From assembly GCF_021654575.1 (NCBI RefSeq), contig NZ_AP024488.1, forward strand, positions 5,669,501 to 5,733,500: a stretch of DNA of 64,000 nucleotides, given 5' to 3'. Position 1 is the first letter of the stretch. Every line of letters starts with the position of its first letter. Positions 1 to 7,258 of the stretch are shown in pieces. The translations under genes and the position numbers were made by a program. This DNA is from Desulfoluna limicola (GTDB lineage: Bacteria > Desulfobacterota > Desulfobacteria > Desulfobacterales > Desulfolunaceae). The notes beneath the pieces are model-generated. The model was not told the origin of the DNA, ran no database searches, and saw only the letters and a list, made by a program, of their open reading frames with translations.

Positions 1-1
1 G

Positions 2-940
2 GCCTTTCAGATCAAAGAGACTGAGTTTGCCTCCGTGGTCAAGCTGGGCCGTACCCAGATGATGGATGCCGTGCCCATGACCCTGGGCATGGAGTTCGGC
101 GCGTTTGGAGAGGCCATTGCCCGGGATCGCTGGCGGGTGTTTAAATCCCGGGAGCGACTCAAGCAGGTGAACCTCGGCGGCACCGCCGTGGGAACCGGTC
201 TCGGCGCTCCGAGGGCCTATATCTTCAAGGTGGTGGAGCGGCTCAAAGCCCACACCGGCGTGGTTATCGCCCGCTCGGAAAATCTGGTGGACACCACCCA
301 GAACCTCGATGCCTTTGTGGAGGTGTCGGGAATGCTGAAAGCTTTCTCCGTCAACCTGGTGAAGATCGCCTCGGACCTGAGGCTCCTCTCCAGCGGCCCC
401 AAGGGTGGCCTGGGAGAGATTACCCTGCCTGCACGTCAGGCCGGCTCGTCCATCATGGCGGGGAAGGTGAACCCCGTGATTCCCGAAGCCGTTATCCAGG
501 TGGGCCTTCGCACCATGGCCAACGATCAGATGATCGGATCCGCCGCCAGCATGGGGCAGCTGGATCTCAACCACCTGATGCCCCTGGTGGCCCACGGCCT
601 CCTGGAGTCCCTTACCCTTCTCGTGGGCGCTGCCCGAACCTTCCGCACCCACTGCGTGGAAGGGATTACCCCCAACATGGATACCTGCCTGGCGCACGTT
701 GCGGCAAGCGATACCCTGCTGACCGTTCTGGTGCCCTTTATCGGCTACGACCGGGTGGCGGAACTGATGGCAAAAGCCAAAAATACCGGCCTTTCCGTTT
801 CCGACCTTGTGGTGGAAGAGGGAGTCCTCACCGAAGCACAGGTAAATGAGGTGCTCTCCCCCAAACGGATGCAGAAAATGGGGTTTGATGCCGGTGATCA
901 GGCCTTTTTTAAAGGGGAACATGACCAAGCAGGTCAATGA
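2..940 (+). CDS. aspA: Aspartate ammonia-lyase (AspA), 3' part
   Basis: This is the C-terminal part of a fumarase/aspartase-superfamily lyase, which deaminates L-aspartate to fumarate and ammonium. The reading frame is open from base 2, so the start lies upstream of the window. The superfamily SS-loop motif is visible as GSSIMAGKVNP, where many aspartases have MPAKVNP, so this is a subgroup variant that still fits GSxxMxxKxN. The conserved LGRTQMMDAVPMTLG segment lies near the visible N-terminus. The gene is followed by hydE and hydF, and aspA-like genes are known neighbours of [FeFe]-hydrogenase maturation genes. A role in supplying ammonium for the H-cluster azadithiolate is inference. A class II fumarase is less likely because of the neighbours, but activity cannot be separated by eye. 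Confidence 0.88.
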   Translation, partial: AFQIKETEFASVVKLGRTQMMDAVPMTLGMEFGAFGEAIARDRWRVFKSRERLKQVNLGGTAVGTGLGAPRAYIFKVVERLKAHTGVVIARSENLVDTTQNLDAFVEVSGMLKAFSVNLVKIASDLRLLSSGPKGGLGEITLPARQAGSSIMAGKVNPVIPEAVIQVGLRTMANDQMIGSAASMGQLDLNHLMPLVAHGLLESLTLLVGAARTFRTHCVEGITPNMDTCLAHVAASDTLLTVLVPFIGYDRVAELMAKAKNTGLSVSDLVVEEGVLTEAQVNEVLSPKRMQKMGFDAGDQAFFKGEHDQAGQ

Positions 941-941
941 T

Positions 942-1101
942 GCCTCCGGCGGCCCTGCCGGGGGCCAACCTTTTGAAAAGGTTGCCAAACAAATTTTAGC
1001 TTCTGGAACCCGCTAACTGCGGAGGCGATTTGACCCGAGGAACGAGGGGCGAAGCGCATGCGCAACCCGCTTTCAAGGTGGCACACCTTGCCGCCGGAGG
1101 C
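942..1101. repeat. Intergenic inverted-repeat element (complete, mixed type)
   Basis: It begins 2 bases after the aspA stop with GCCTCCGGCGGC and ends with GCCGCCGGAGGC at 1090-1101, 38 nt before hydE. The left half has the B-type CCTGCCGGGGGCC hairpin and the AAACA linker. The right half has the A-type core CCCGAGGAACGAGGGGC and the AAGGTGGCACACCTT hairpin. Confidence 0.9.
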
Positions 1102-1139
1102 TGTTTTTTGAAGAGCTGAATAGGTACAGGGGAACAAGA

Positions 1140-2147
1140 ATGACAAAAGACGAGATCATTGCCCTGCTTGAAGGGAAGGACGATGCAGGGCTCTTTGAGC
1201 GCGCCGCAGCCCAGCGCCTGGAAACCTTTGGTGAGGAGATCTACCTCCGTGGCATCGTGGAGTTCTCAAGCTATTGCCGATGCCAGTGCAACTACTGCGG
1301 CCTTCGGGGGCCCAATAACCAGATTCACCGCTACCGGCTTTCCGTGGCGGAGATCCTCGATGCCGTGGACGAACTGGCTGCCCTGGGCCTTCCCACCGTG
1401 GTGCTGCAAGGGGGGGAAGACCCCCACTTTGATGTCGCCACCATGGGGCGGATTGTCCAGACCGTTAAGAAACGCCACAAGATTGCCGTTACCCTCTCCC
1501 TGGGTGAGCGGGGCCTCGAGGCTTTTTCCCATTGGCGCGACTGCGGCGCGGATCGCTACCTCCTTAAAATGGAGACCATGAACCCGGCCCTCTACCCGAA
1601 TTTCCGGCCCGGATGCGATTTCGATCAGCGCCTTGCCAGTGTGCGGAGCCTGCAGGCGCTGGGCTACGAAGCCGGCTCTGGCATCATCACCGGCTTGCCG
1701 GGCATGACACTCGAAACCCTGGCAGACGACATCCTTGCCGTCACCGAACTCGGCCTCGACATGATCTCAGCCGGACCCTTCGTTCCCCACCAGCAGACGC
1801 CTTTTGGGGGCGAGTCGGGCGGTGACCCACAGGTGGCGCTGCGAACCATGGCCATCCTGAGACTCCTGAATCCCAACGCAAATATTCCGGCCACCAGCGC
1901 CCTTGAAACCGTGAAGAAAGAGGGCCGCAAGCAAGGCATCGAAGCCGGTGCCAACGTTCTCATGTTCTCCGTCACCCCGGAAACGGTCCGCAAAAATTAC
2001 GCCATCTACCCGGGGAAAAACCAGGAGACCAACACCGCCGCCCAAACCGTGGATAACGCCCGAAATCTCATTCAGGGCATGGGGCTCAAGCCTTCAATTA
2101 GCTTGGGCGGTTCAAAAGTCGGACAACAGGTCAAGCAGGTGGGGTGA
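1140..2147 (+). CDS. hydE: [FeFe]-hydrogenase H-cluster maturase HydE (radical SAM)
   Basis: HydE is a radical SAM enzyme acting on the HydG-derived iron complex during assembly of the 2Fe subcluster. The 335-aa protein carries the CX3CX2C cluster motif (CRCQCNYC, about residues 47-54) followed by GLRGPN, a TIM-barrel layout, and the VLQGGEDP segment typical of the biotin synthase-like radical SAM family to which HydE belongs. Length is normal. It lies between aspA and hydF, and the HydF neighbour supports HydE over its paralogues BioB and PylB. The gaps on both sides are filled by repeat elements. No HydG is in the window; it may lie upstream of aspA. Confidence 0.93.
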   Translation: MTKDEIIALLEGKDDAGLFERAAAQRLETFGEEIYLRGIVEFSSYCRCQCNYCGLRGPNNQIHRYRLSVAEILDAVDELAALGLPTVVLQGGEDPHFDVATMGRIVQTVKKRHKIAVTLSLGERGLEAFSHWRDCGADRYLLKMETMNPALYPNFRPGCDFDQRLASVRSLQALGYEAGSGIITGLPGMTLETLADDILAVTELGLDMISAGPFVPHQQTPFGGESGGDPQVALRTMAILRLLNPNANIPATSALETVKKEGRKQGIEAGANVLMFSVTPETVRKNYAIYPGKNQETNTAAQTVDNARNLIQGMGLKPSISLGGSKVGQQVKQVG

Positions 2148-2170
2148 CCATGTAGGGGAGAACAAAACGT

Positions 2171-2577
2171 GCCTCCGGCGGCGAGGTGGGGGCACCTCGA
2201 AACCCGGTTGCGAATGCGACAAGGATGACGGTGTGTGGACGATAAAGCGTTCGCATTCGCGCGGTATGTAACGTTACACATCATGCGTCGCAAGAGCTTG
2301 AGGTGCCGGAGTTGCAGTGACAAAGCGTATGGTGGTTTAACATAAGACCACACATCTCCGTTTGTACTGCCGAGTGACCGGCGATTCATGTGCGGGTTTC
2401 TATGAATACAGTTCGGATGATATCGTCGAACCCACCACTTCACAGAGCTTAGTAGCTCTTCGGCTCTGCATGTGGCCACAGCCTCCGATTAATGCCGTTG
2501 CGCTTTGCCCCGAGGAACGAGGGCGCAAAGCGCAATGGCAACCAGCTTTCGAGGTGGCTCACCTCGCCGCCGGAGGC
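2171..2577. repeat. Long intergenic inverted-repeat element (407 bp) between hydE and hydF
   Basis: Left end at 2171-2182 and right end at 2566-2577 are exact inverted 12-mers. Inside are a GAGGTGG/CACCTC hairpin, a GCGAATGCGA...CGCATTCGCG arm pair, the 12-bp palindrome TGTAACGTTACA near 2268, about 200 bp of unique-looking sequence, and the A-type core CCCCGAGGAACGAGGG. The first 130 bp resemble the elements at 26499 and 57332. Confidence 0.88.
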
Positions 2578-2627
2578 TTTTTTTCTGTTTACATCCGTGC
2601 TTTGTAAGGCACGCAAAGGAGTGATAT

Positions 2628-3839
2628 ATGTCTGTAAAAGCACCCAAGGGTGTTCGGTTGGTGATTACGCTGACCGGGCGCCGGAATGCGGGGAAGTCCT
2701 CTTTGATCAACGCCATCTGTGGTGAGGAGATCGCCATCGTCTCGGAGATGCCGGGGACCACGACGGATCCGGTGGCGCGGCATCATGAGCTGTTGCCTCT
2801 GGGACCTGTGACCTTTTACGACACCGCCGGGTTGGACGACGAGGGGCCTTTGGGTGAGCTGCGGATTCAGGCGGCGAGAAAGGTGCTGTTCCGAACAGAT
2901 GTGGCGATTGTGGTGGCCGGGGAAGAGGGGCTGACAGCATACGAGAAGGAGATCATCGAAGAACTCAGGCGAATGGACATTTCCTTTGTGGTGGCGCTGA
3001 ACAAGCGTGAGCTTCGGGACGATCTGGATGCCGATATCCGTTGGTGCAACGATGAGGGGATCAAGGTTCTCGCTGTGTCGGCCAACGGCGGAGACGGGGT
3101 GCGGGAGCTCAAGGAAAGCCTCATCACCATGGCCCCCGAGGAGTTCCGTCAGGAGCCGCTTCTGGTGAGGGACCTCATCAGCGAAGGGGATTGGGTGGTC
3201 TGCGTGGTGCCCATTGACCTGGCCGCCCCCAAGGGACGCCTGATTTTGCCCCAGGTGATGGTGCTTCGGGACATTCTTGATGGCGATGCCATCGGCATGG
3301 TGGTGAAAGAGCGGGAGATCGAGGAGACCCTTGCCAACATGGGCAAAAAGCCTGCCCTGGTGATCACCGATTCCCAGGCGGTCCTCAAGGTGGCCGCCGA
3401 CGTTCCGGACGAGATTCCCATGACCACCTTCTCCACCCTCATGGCCCGCTTCAAAGGCGAGCTGGAGGCCCTGGTGGAAGGGGCCGAGATGTTCGACAAA
3501 CTCAAGGACGGCGACACCATCCTTATGGGAGAGGCCTGCTCCCACCATCAGGTGGCCGACGACATCGGCCGCGTGAAAATTCCCCGGTGGATTACCCAGT
3601 ACACCGGGCTTGATCTCAAGTTTGAATTCTACGCCGGAAACGATTTTCCCGAAGACCTGGAAAAATACGCCCTGGCCGTCCACTGCGGCGGCTGCATGCT
3701 CAACAGGACGGCCATGCTTCGCCGCATCCGCGAGTGCAGACGGCGCGGGGTTCCCATCACCAACTACGGCGTGGCCATCTCCAAAGTCCAGGGCCTCCTG
3801 GACCGGGTTATCAAACCGTTCGGGTTGGGGGAGATGTAA
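2628..3839 (+). CDS. hydF: [FeFe]-hydrogenase maturation GTPase/scaffold HydF
   Basis: HydF is the GTPase scaffold that carries the 2Fe precursor to apo-hydrogenase. The 403-aa protein has an Era-like GTPase domain (P-loop GRRNAGKSS about residues 16-24, DTAGLDDEG, NKRE), a dimerisation region, and a C-terminal cluster-binding domain. In the last domain CSHH is followed about 50 residues later by HCGGC, matching the family CxHx(44-53)HCxxC pattern. The start is ATG with AAAGGAG about 8 nt upstream. hydE lies upstream across a 407-bp repeat element. Length and all motifs look intact. Confidence 0.95.
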   Translation: MSVKAPKGVRLVITLTGRRNAGKSSLINAICGEEIAIVSEMPGTTTDPVARHHELLPLGPVTFYDTAGLDDEGPLGELRIQAARKVLFRTDVAIVVAGEEGLTAYEKEIIEELRRMDISFVVALNKRELRDDLDADIRWCNDEGIKVLAVSANGGDGVRELKESLITMAPEEFRQEPLLVRDLISEGDWVVCVVPIDLAAPKGRLILPQVMVLRDILDGDAIGMVVKEREIEETLANMGKKPALVITDSQAVLKVAADVPDEIPMTTFSTLMARFKGELEALVEGAEMFDKLKDGDTILMGEACSHHQVADDIGRVKIPRWITQYTGLDLKFEFYAGNDFPEDLEKYALAVHCGGCMLNRTAMLRRIRECRRRGVPITNYGVAISKVQGLLDRVIKPFGLGEM

Positions 3840-3864
3840 AAGCGAGGAAGGGGCGAAAAGCTTT

Positions 3865-3950
3865 GCCTCCGGCGGGCAGGGGATGATCCCCTGCACCCCA
3901 GGTTGCCATTGCGCTTCGCCCCTCGTTCCTCGGGGCAAATCGCAATGGCC
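3865..3950. repeat. Intergenic repeat element, A type, left half plus core hairpin
   Basis: It starts 25 nt after hydF with a left end (GCCTCCGGCGGG) and the GGGGATGATCCCC palindrome. The central hairpin has arms CCATTGCG (3906-3913) and CGCAATGG (3941-3948) around the conserved CCCCTCGTTCCTCGGGG core. No right end is present. Confidence 0.85.
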
Positions 3951-4081
3951 TTCGTTGTGGCTACCATTGCTTGCGATTTTTCTGGCCTTGCTACAAGCCT
4001 TTTATACCTGTGGGTTCGAAGTCATTTATTCCGGATGTATTTTACATAAACGGTTGACCATGAGCTCAGTCGATTCTACCC

Positions 4082-4121
4082 GCCCTTAGCCCTTAGCCCT
4101 TAGCCCTTAGCCCTTAGCCCT
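4082..4121. repeat. Heptamer tandem repeat (GCCCTTA)n
   Basis: About 5.5 perfect copies of a 7-bp unit run from 4082 to 4121. On the minus strand the unit reads TAAGGGC and supplies the last codons and the TAA stop of the hypothetical gene ending at 4100, so copy-number change would alter the end of that protein little or add short tails. Confidence 0.95.
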
Positions 4122-4591
4122 ACTTTATACCCCACATAATCATTGTGAGAGCACTCCAGGCAGAACCCCTTGTCCGGACATGTCACCCACAGGTCCATGC
4201 ACTCATCGGCAAAGATGGCCGTGTGATGAATCACGGCTTCCGCTTTAAGTTCCAGGTTAGGGTTCGAGGCGTTGCCCCAGATCACAATGACCCCATCCGA
4301 AGGCTTCAGGTGTTCCGCCACAATCTCGGAAATCAGGTGTTCCTTTTCTTCATCGTCTGCATATTGGATTTTGACCATGCCCGGCACCTTTAACCAGTCA
4401 ATCCCGAAAAATGGGATGGGGAACCTGTCGGCGATCCATTCAAACGGGCCATAATCAAAGCGTATGGCGTAATCAATTTGTCGGGAGTCAAGATACTTCA
4501 GGACATCACCAATCAATGAACGACGGTACTCCAGCTTCAGCTTTTTTTTTAATGCTTCCCGCTTTTTTACAAGTGCTTCTCTATCCATCAT
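4100..4591 (-). CDS. Hypothetical protein, 163 aa
   Basis: I do not recognise a family. The protein starts MMDREALVKKREALKKK (basic, helical), then has an alpha/beta-looking body rich in aromatic residues (FDYGPFEWIADRFP) and ends with a CxxC-like pair (KGFCLECSHNDY). No signal peptide or membrane segment is seen, so it is probably cytoplasmic. A longer frame is open to 4717, but its extra N-terminus is translated repeat element, so the start at 4591 (or 4588) is preferred. The last codons and stop fall in a heptamer tandem repeat. It could be an immunity-type or SMI1-like protein, but I have no motif to support that. Confidence 0.6.
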   Translation of the reverse strand: MMDREALVKKREALKKKLKLEYRRSLIGDVLKYLDSRQIDYAIRFDYGPFEWIADRFPIPFFGIDWLKVPGMVKIQYADDEEKEHLISEIVAEHLKPSDGVIVIWGNASNPNLELKAEAVIHHTAIFADECMDLWVTCPDKGFCLECSHNDYVGYKVGLRAKG

Positions 4592-4649
4592 TCGTTCCGA
4601 TCTGGATTGGGCTTCTGGAAATACGTAAATGCATATATTTCGAAAAGAA

Positions 4650-4732
4650 GCCGTTGCGATTTGCCCCGAGGAACGAGGGGCAAAGTGCAACGGCAACCAG
4701 CTTTCAAGGTGGCACACCTTGCCGCCGGAGGC
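4650..4732. repeat. Intergenic repeat element, A type, core plus right half
   Basis: Hairpin arms GCCGTTGC (4650-4657) and GCAACGGC (4687-4694) enclose CCCCGAGGAACGAGGGGC. AAGGTGGCACACCTT and the right end GCCGCCGGAGGC (4721-4732) follow. No left end is seen. Confidence 0.85.
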
Positions 4733-4762
4733 ATTGCTTTTTGCTTTAGTCGTATTTTTATT

Positions 4763-4924
4763 TCAAGGCCTCAAATCGGTCAGCCATTTCTTGAGCGTAA
4801 AGAAGACCACCACCCAAATCAGCAGGGAGAGGATGGAGCTGGCGAGCCCGATGGACTCTTTTAACAAACTGTTGACCATGAGGGATGAGGCACTGGCTGC
4901 AATCATCGCGTAAAAAGTAGGCAT
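4763..4924 (-). CDS. Small single-span membrane protein, 53 aa
   Basis: The frame starting MPTFYAMIAAS encodes 53 residues with one strongly hydrophobic stretch (SILSLLIWVVVFFTL, about residues 30-44) followed by KKWLTDLRP. AGGATA lies a short distance upstream of the ATG at 4924. It follows the multi-span membrane protein gene on the same strand with about 50 nt between them and may be co-transcribed. A longer frame reading back to 5050 overlaps that gene and is not preferred. Function unknown. Confidence 0.5.
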   Translation of the reverse strand: MPTFYAMIAASASSLMVNSLLKESIGLASSILSLLIWVVVFFTLKKWLTDLRP

Positions 4925-4976
4925 CGCAATATCCTGTTCTATGCTGGGTGATTGACAGGTCTTGCATCCAAAATGG

Positions 4977-5711
4977 TCATGAATGAATCTGGATGTCAAT
5001 GTCCTCGGAGGTATCGGAAAGGGGGATTCGCTCCAATGCATCTGCCTCAAACTCTGACACGTGGGAGAGCCTCCCGTTGATCATCAGGTAAATCGCGTAG
5101 GCCAGGTAGACGGACAGGATCTGGCAGAGGATGGTGAGAAAGCTGTCGGTGATGGGTTTGTTGAAATACCCGGATATGGGGTCCCCGGTGAGGGCACAGG
5201 CAAATCGGCCCACAGACACCAGGGCAAACAGGGAAAAGGCGACCCCCGCGTGATGGGCATGCTCGCGGAGAGCCGTCTCTTTGGACCTGAATACGAGGGT
5301 GGCCATGTAGAGCAGAACAGGGGTCAGCATGCCGGAGAAGAGCATGATCCGGACCCGTACATCCGGCTGCGCCAGTGCGAACCAGGCATACAGGGCGGTG
5401 AAGAGAAGGGTGTAAAGGAGATACGGCATGCGGGAGATGTGGACCTTGAGAAACGTTCCCATGCCGAAGAGCATGAAGATGCTCCCTGAAAACATCAGGA
5501 AATTAGCAAACACAACGGAGATAACCGGGGGAAGGGAGCCCCGCAGAATCGCCAGGGTCATCCCGATGGATTTGAACAGGAAGTCGGCAAGGAGGAAGCC
5601 GGTCCCCCAGGAACGCTGCCTGCTCTGGTACCAGAGGAATCCCAGGACAAAGGTGTAAAGGTAGTTGATGAGGATGTAGGTAAAGATGGCGGTCTTCATA
5701 TCAAAGGTCAT
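4977..5711 (-). CDS. Multi-span membrane protein, 244 aa, sensor-domain-like
   Basis: The protein has about seven hydrophobic segments between residues 5 and 215 and a short acidic cytoplasmic tail (SDTSEDIDIQIHS). The arrangement resembles the N-terminal membrane sensor of some GGDEF diguanylate cyclases, but no GGDEF, HD or kinase domain follows. It is therefore either a free-standing membrane protein or the sensor remnant of a truncated regulator. An alternative start is Met5 (5699). No catalytic motif is visible, and the function is unknown. The small 53-aa membrane ORF lies directly downstream on the same strand. Confidence 0.65.
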   Translation of the reverse strand: MTFDMKTAIFTYILINYLYTFVLGFLWYQSRQRSWGTGFLLADFLFKSIGMTLAILRGSLPPVISVVFANFLMFSGSIFMLFGMGTFLKVHISRMPYLLYTLLFTALYAWFALAQPDVRVRIMLFSGMLTPVLLYMATLVFRSKETALREHAHHAGVAFSLFALVSVGRFACALTGDPISGYFNKPITDSFLTILCQILSVYLAYAIYLMINGRLSHVSEFEADALERIPLSDTSEDIDIQIHS

Positions 5712-5871
5712 TGGCTCAACATTCCCGTAGCGTCAGGTAACAGAATTCTATTTCCAATGTATCGGCGCATTCCCTTCATTGGTAAATAGAGAAATGACCG
5801 CCCTTGACTGATAATTTGCCTTTCTGTCCATGCTATGATCAAAGCTGTTTGTAACGATTCAGCTCAATATT

Positions 5872-6121
5872 GCCTCCGGCGGCCCTGCCGGGGGCCAAAC
5901 TTTTGAAACGTTAGATAAACAGGTCTTAGGGTCAGGTCACCTGCACAACTCGTGTCGGAAAATCAGGTGATTTTGGCTTAACGAGCATGCCGTCTCTATT
6001 TCCCTCAGCCCGCAGGGCTGAGGGAAATAGAGACGGCAACCGGAAAGTTATTGCGGAGCTTTTTTCAACCACCGAAAGCGACCCGCCGGAGGCAACCTGG
6101 GGTCCAGGGGATCATCCCCTG
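5872..6121. repeat. Intergenic repeat element, B type, with 23-bp perfect hairpin
   Basis: GTAACGATTCAGCTC (5851-5865) precedes the left end at 5872. The left half holds CCTGCCGGGGGCC and AAACTTTTGAAACGTT. The central hairpin has perfect 23-nt arms at 5989-6011 and 6015-6037 with a 3-nt loop. The right half reads GCGGAGCTTTTTTCAAC and GACCCGCCGGAGGC (to 6093), followed by a GGTCCAGGGGATCATCCCCTGG hairpin. Confidence 0.88.
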
Positions 6122-6159
6122 GTGCAGACAAAGTGACACGGAAAAGAGAAGCAGACGTG

Positions 6160-7086
6160 ATGAATGAGATAGAAAACCATGCCGGGCAGGAGATACCGGA
6201 GGAGAGTGATTTTTTTGCGGAGGCGCCCAAAGAGATCGGCGTACTCCTGTCGGGGCACACAACCCTGAAAAAAAATGATGAGCCCTCGGGCGGGATGAAA
6301 CGCATGGTGGTTGCCGCAGCCGGCACCGGAGTCGGGTTGCTTGTGGGGCTTGGCATCACCCATGTCGCGGGCCTTACTCCTGAGAGAGTCCCCTTTTACC
6401 TGTGGGTCATTGGAATGCCGCTCTTTGGATTGGTTGCGGGCAGGGAGCAGACTGCTTTTCTTCACACCTGCACCTATGTGGGAGAAGACGGCCTGGCTCA
6501 GTACACCTTGAAAAAGAGCCGGAAGAGGCGCCCGGGGGCAAAGGTGTTGAGGTTTGATGATGCGGAGTCCCTTCACGTAACCCTCGTTGACCATTACGGC
6601 AACGCTTTCTATGAGAAGACCACGTATGCCTATGAGTGGAAGGACAGGCGCGGTACCACCTGTTTTAACGTTGAAGGGTCCTATTGCGAGAAAAGCGGCC
6701 CCCCGAAGGACCCTTGCCACCCTTTCCACTTTGGTGCGGCTTCCGAAGACGCCTGGAACGATCACAAGCTGGATAAGATGGTGGCGACTATCGAAAATGG
6801 GGGGCATGTTCCTTTCCAGGTGGATGGCATGACCCTGGAACTGGGCCTCGGGACCCTGAATATCTATGATGGGGAGAGGCGCCTGAAGTGGGATATCAAT
6901 CACATCGACTCGGTGAGTCTTCGCGATGGGAGTATCATTGTCTACAGCGACAGGTACCGGGCGTCGGGTGCGATTTCTCAACTTTTTGGCAACGGAACCA
7001 TCCGGTTTTCCTACGGCAGCATGCCGAACGCCCACCTTTTTATGATGTTGCTTAAGCTGTTGTTGGGCAAATCAGAGGCGAAGTAA
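6160..7086 (+). CDS. Two-span membrane protein with C-terminal PH-like region
   Basis: From the ATG at 6160 the protein is 308 aa (a GTG start at 6133 would add 9 residues next to the repeat element and is less likely). It has an acidic N-terminus, two hydrophobic segments at about residues 50-95 (MVVAAAGTGVGLLVGLGI and WVIGMPLFGLVAG), and a long soluble beta-rich C-terminus. That tail includes paired segments (FDDAESLHVTLV and INHIDSVSLRDGSIIVY) typical of bacterial PH-like domains such as DUF6585. Function is unknown. The gene is isolated between two repeat elements and is divergent from the upstream membrane protein gene. Confidence 0.7.
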   Translation: MNEIENHAGQEIPEESDFFAEAPKEIGVLLSGHTTLKKNDEPSGGMKRMVVAAAGTGVGLLVGLGITHVAGLTPERVPFYLWVIGMPLFGLVAGREQTAFLHTCTYVGEDGLAQYTLKKSRKRRPGAKVLRFDDAESLHVTLVDHYGNAFYEKTTYAYEWKDRRGTTCFNVEGSYCEKSGPPKDPCHPFHFGAASEDAWNDHKLDKMVATIENGGHVPFQVDGMTLELGLGTLNIYDGERRLKWDINHIDSVSLRDGSIIVYSDRYRASGAISQLFGNGTIRFSYGSMPNAHLFMMLLKLLLGKSEAK

Positions 7087-7116
7087 GGAATGAATGGGGT
7101 GGCTAACTGTTGGGTT

Positions 7117-7212
7117 TGTGGTGTCAGTGGCCCTGCCGGGGCAAAGCGCATCCGCAACCTGCTTTCCAGGTGTTTTGCCTAATGTGGCTTCCCCACCCTT
7201 GCCGCCGGAGGC
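7117..7212. repeat. Degenerate intergenic repeat element
   Basis: CCCTGCCGGGGC, then AGCGCATCCGCAACCTGCTTTCCAGG, and the right end GCCGCCGGAGGC at 7201-7212 are recognisable. The left end and core are decayed. Confidence 0.75.
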
Positions 7213-7258
7213 ATCCCGGACATATTGCAGGCTATGCCATGGAGAAAAGAGAGGCTCT

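Noticed and set aside
2072..2761. Overlapping short frames with HLESWLPLRFAP or RFAPRNEGAKRNGN text
   Set aside because: The same peptide text recurs at many loci because it is translated intergenic repeat element. It also creates false N-terminal extensions of acnA, the 163-aa gene and the YgjV-like gene, which were trimmed.
2589..3938. 449-aa open frame on the minus strand across hydF
   Set aside because: Antisense shadow of hydF in GC-rich sequence. Composition is His/Gly/Pro-rich and its N-terminus is translated repeat element; hydF shows all family motifs.
3990..4080. Possible tRNA because of a GGGTTCGAAGTC stretch
   Set aside because: No acceptor, D-arm or anticodon stem could be folded around it.
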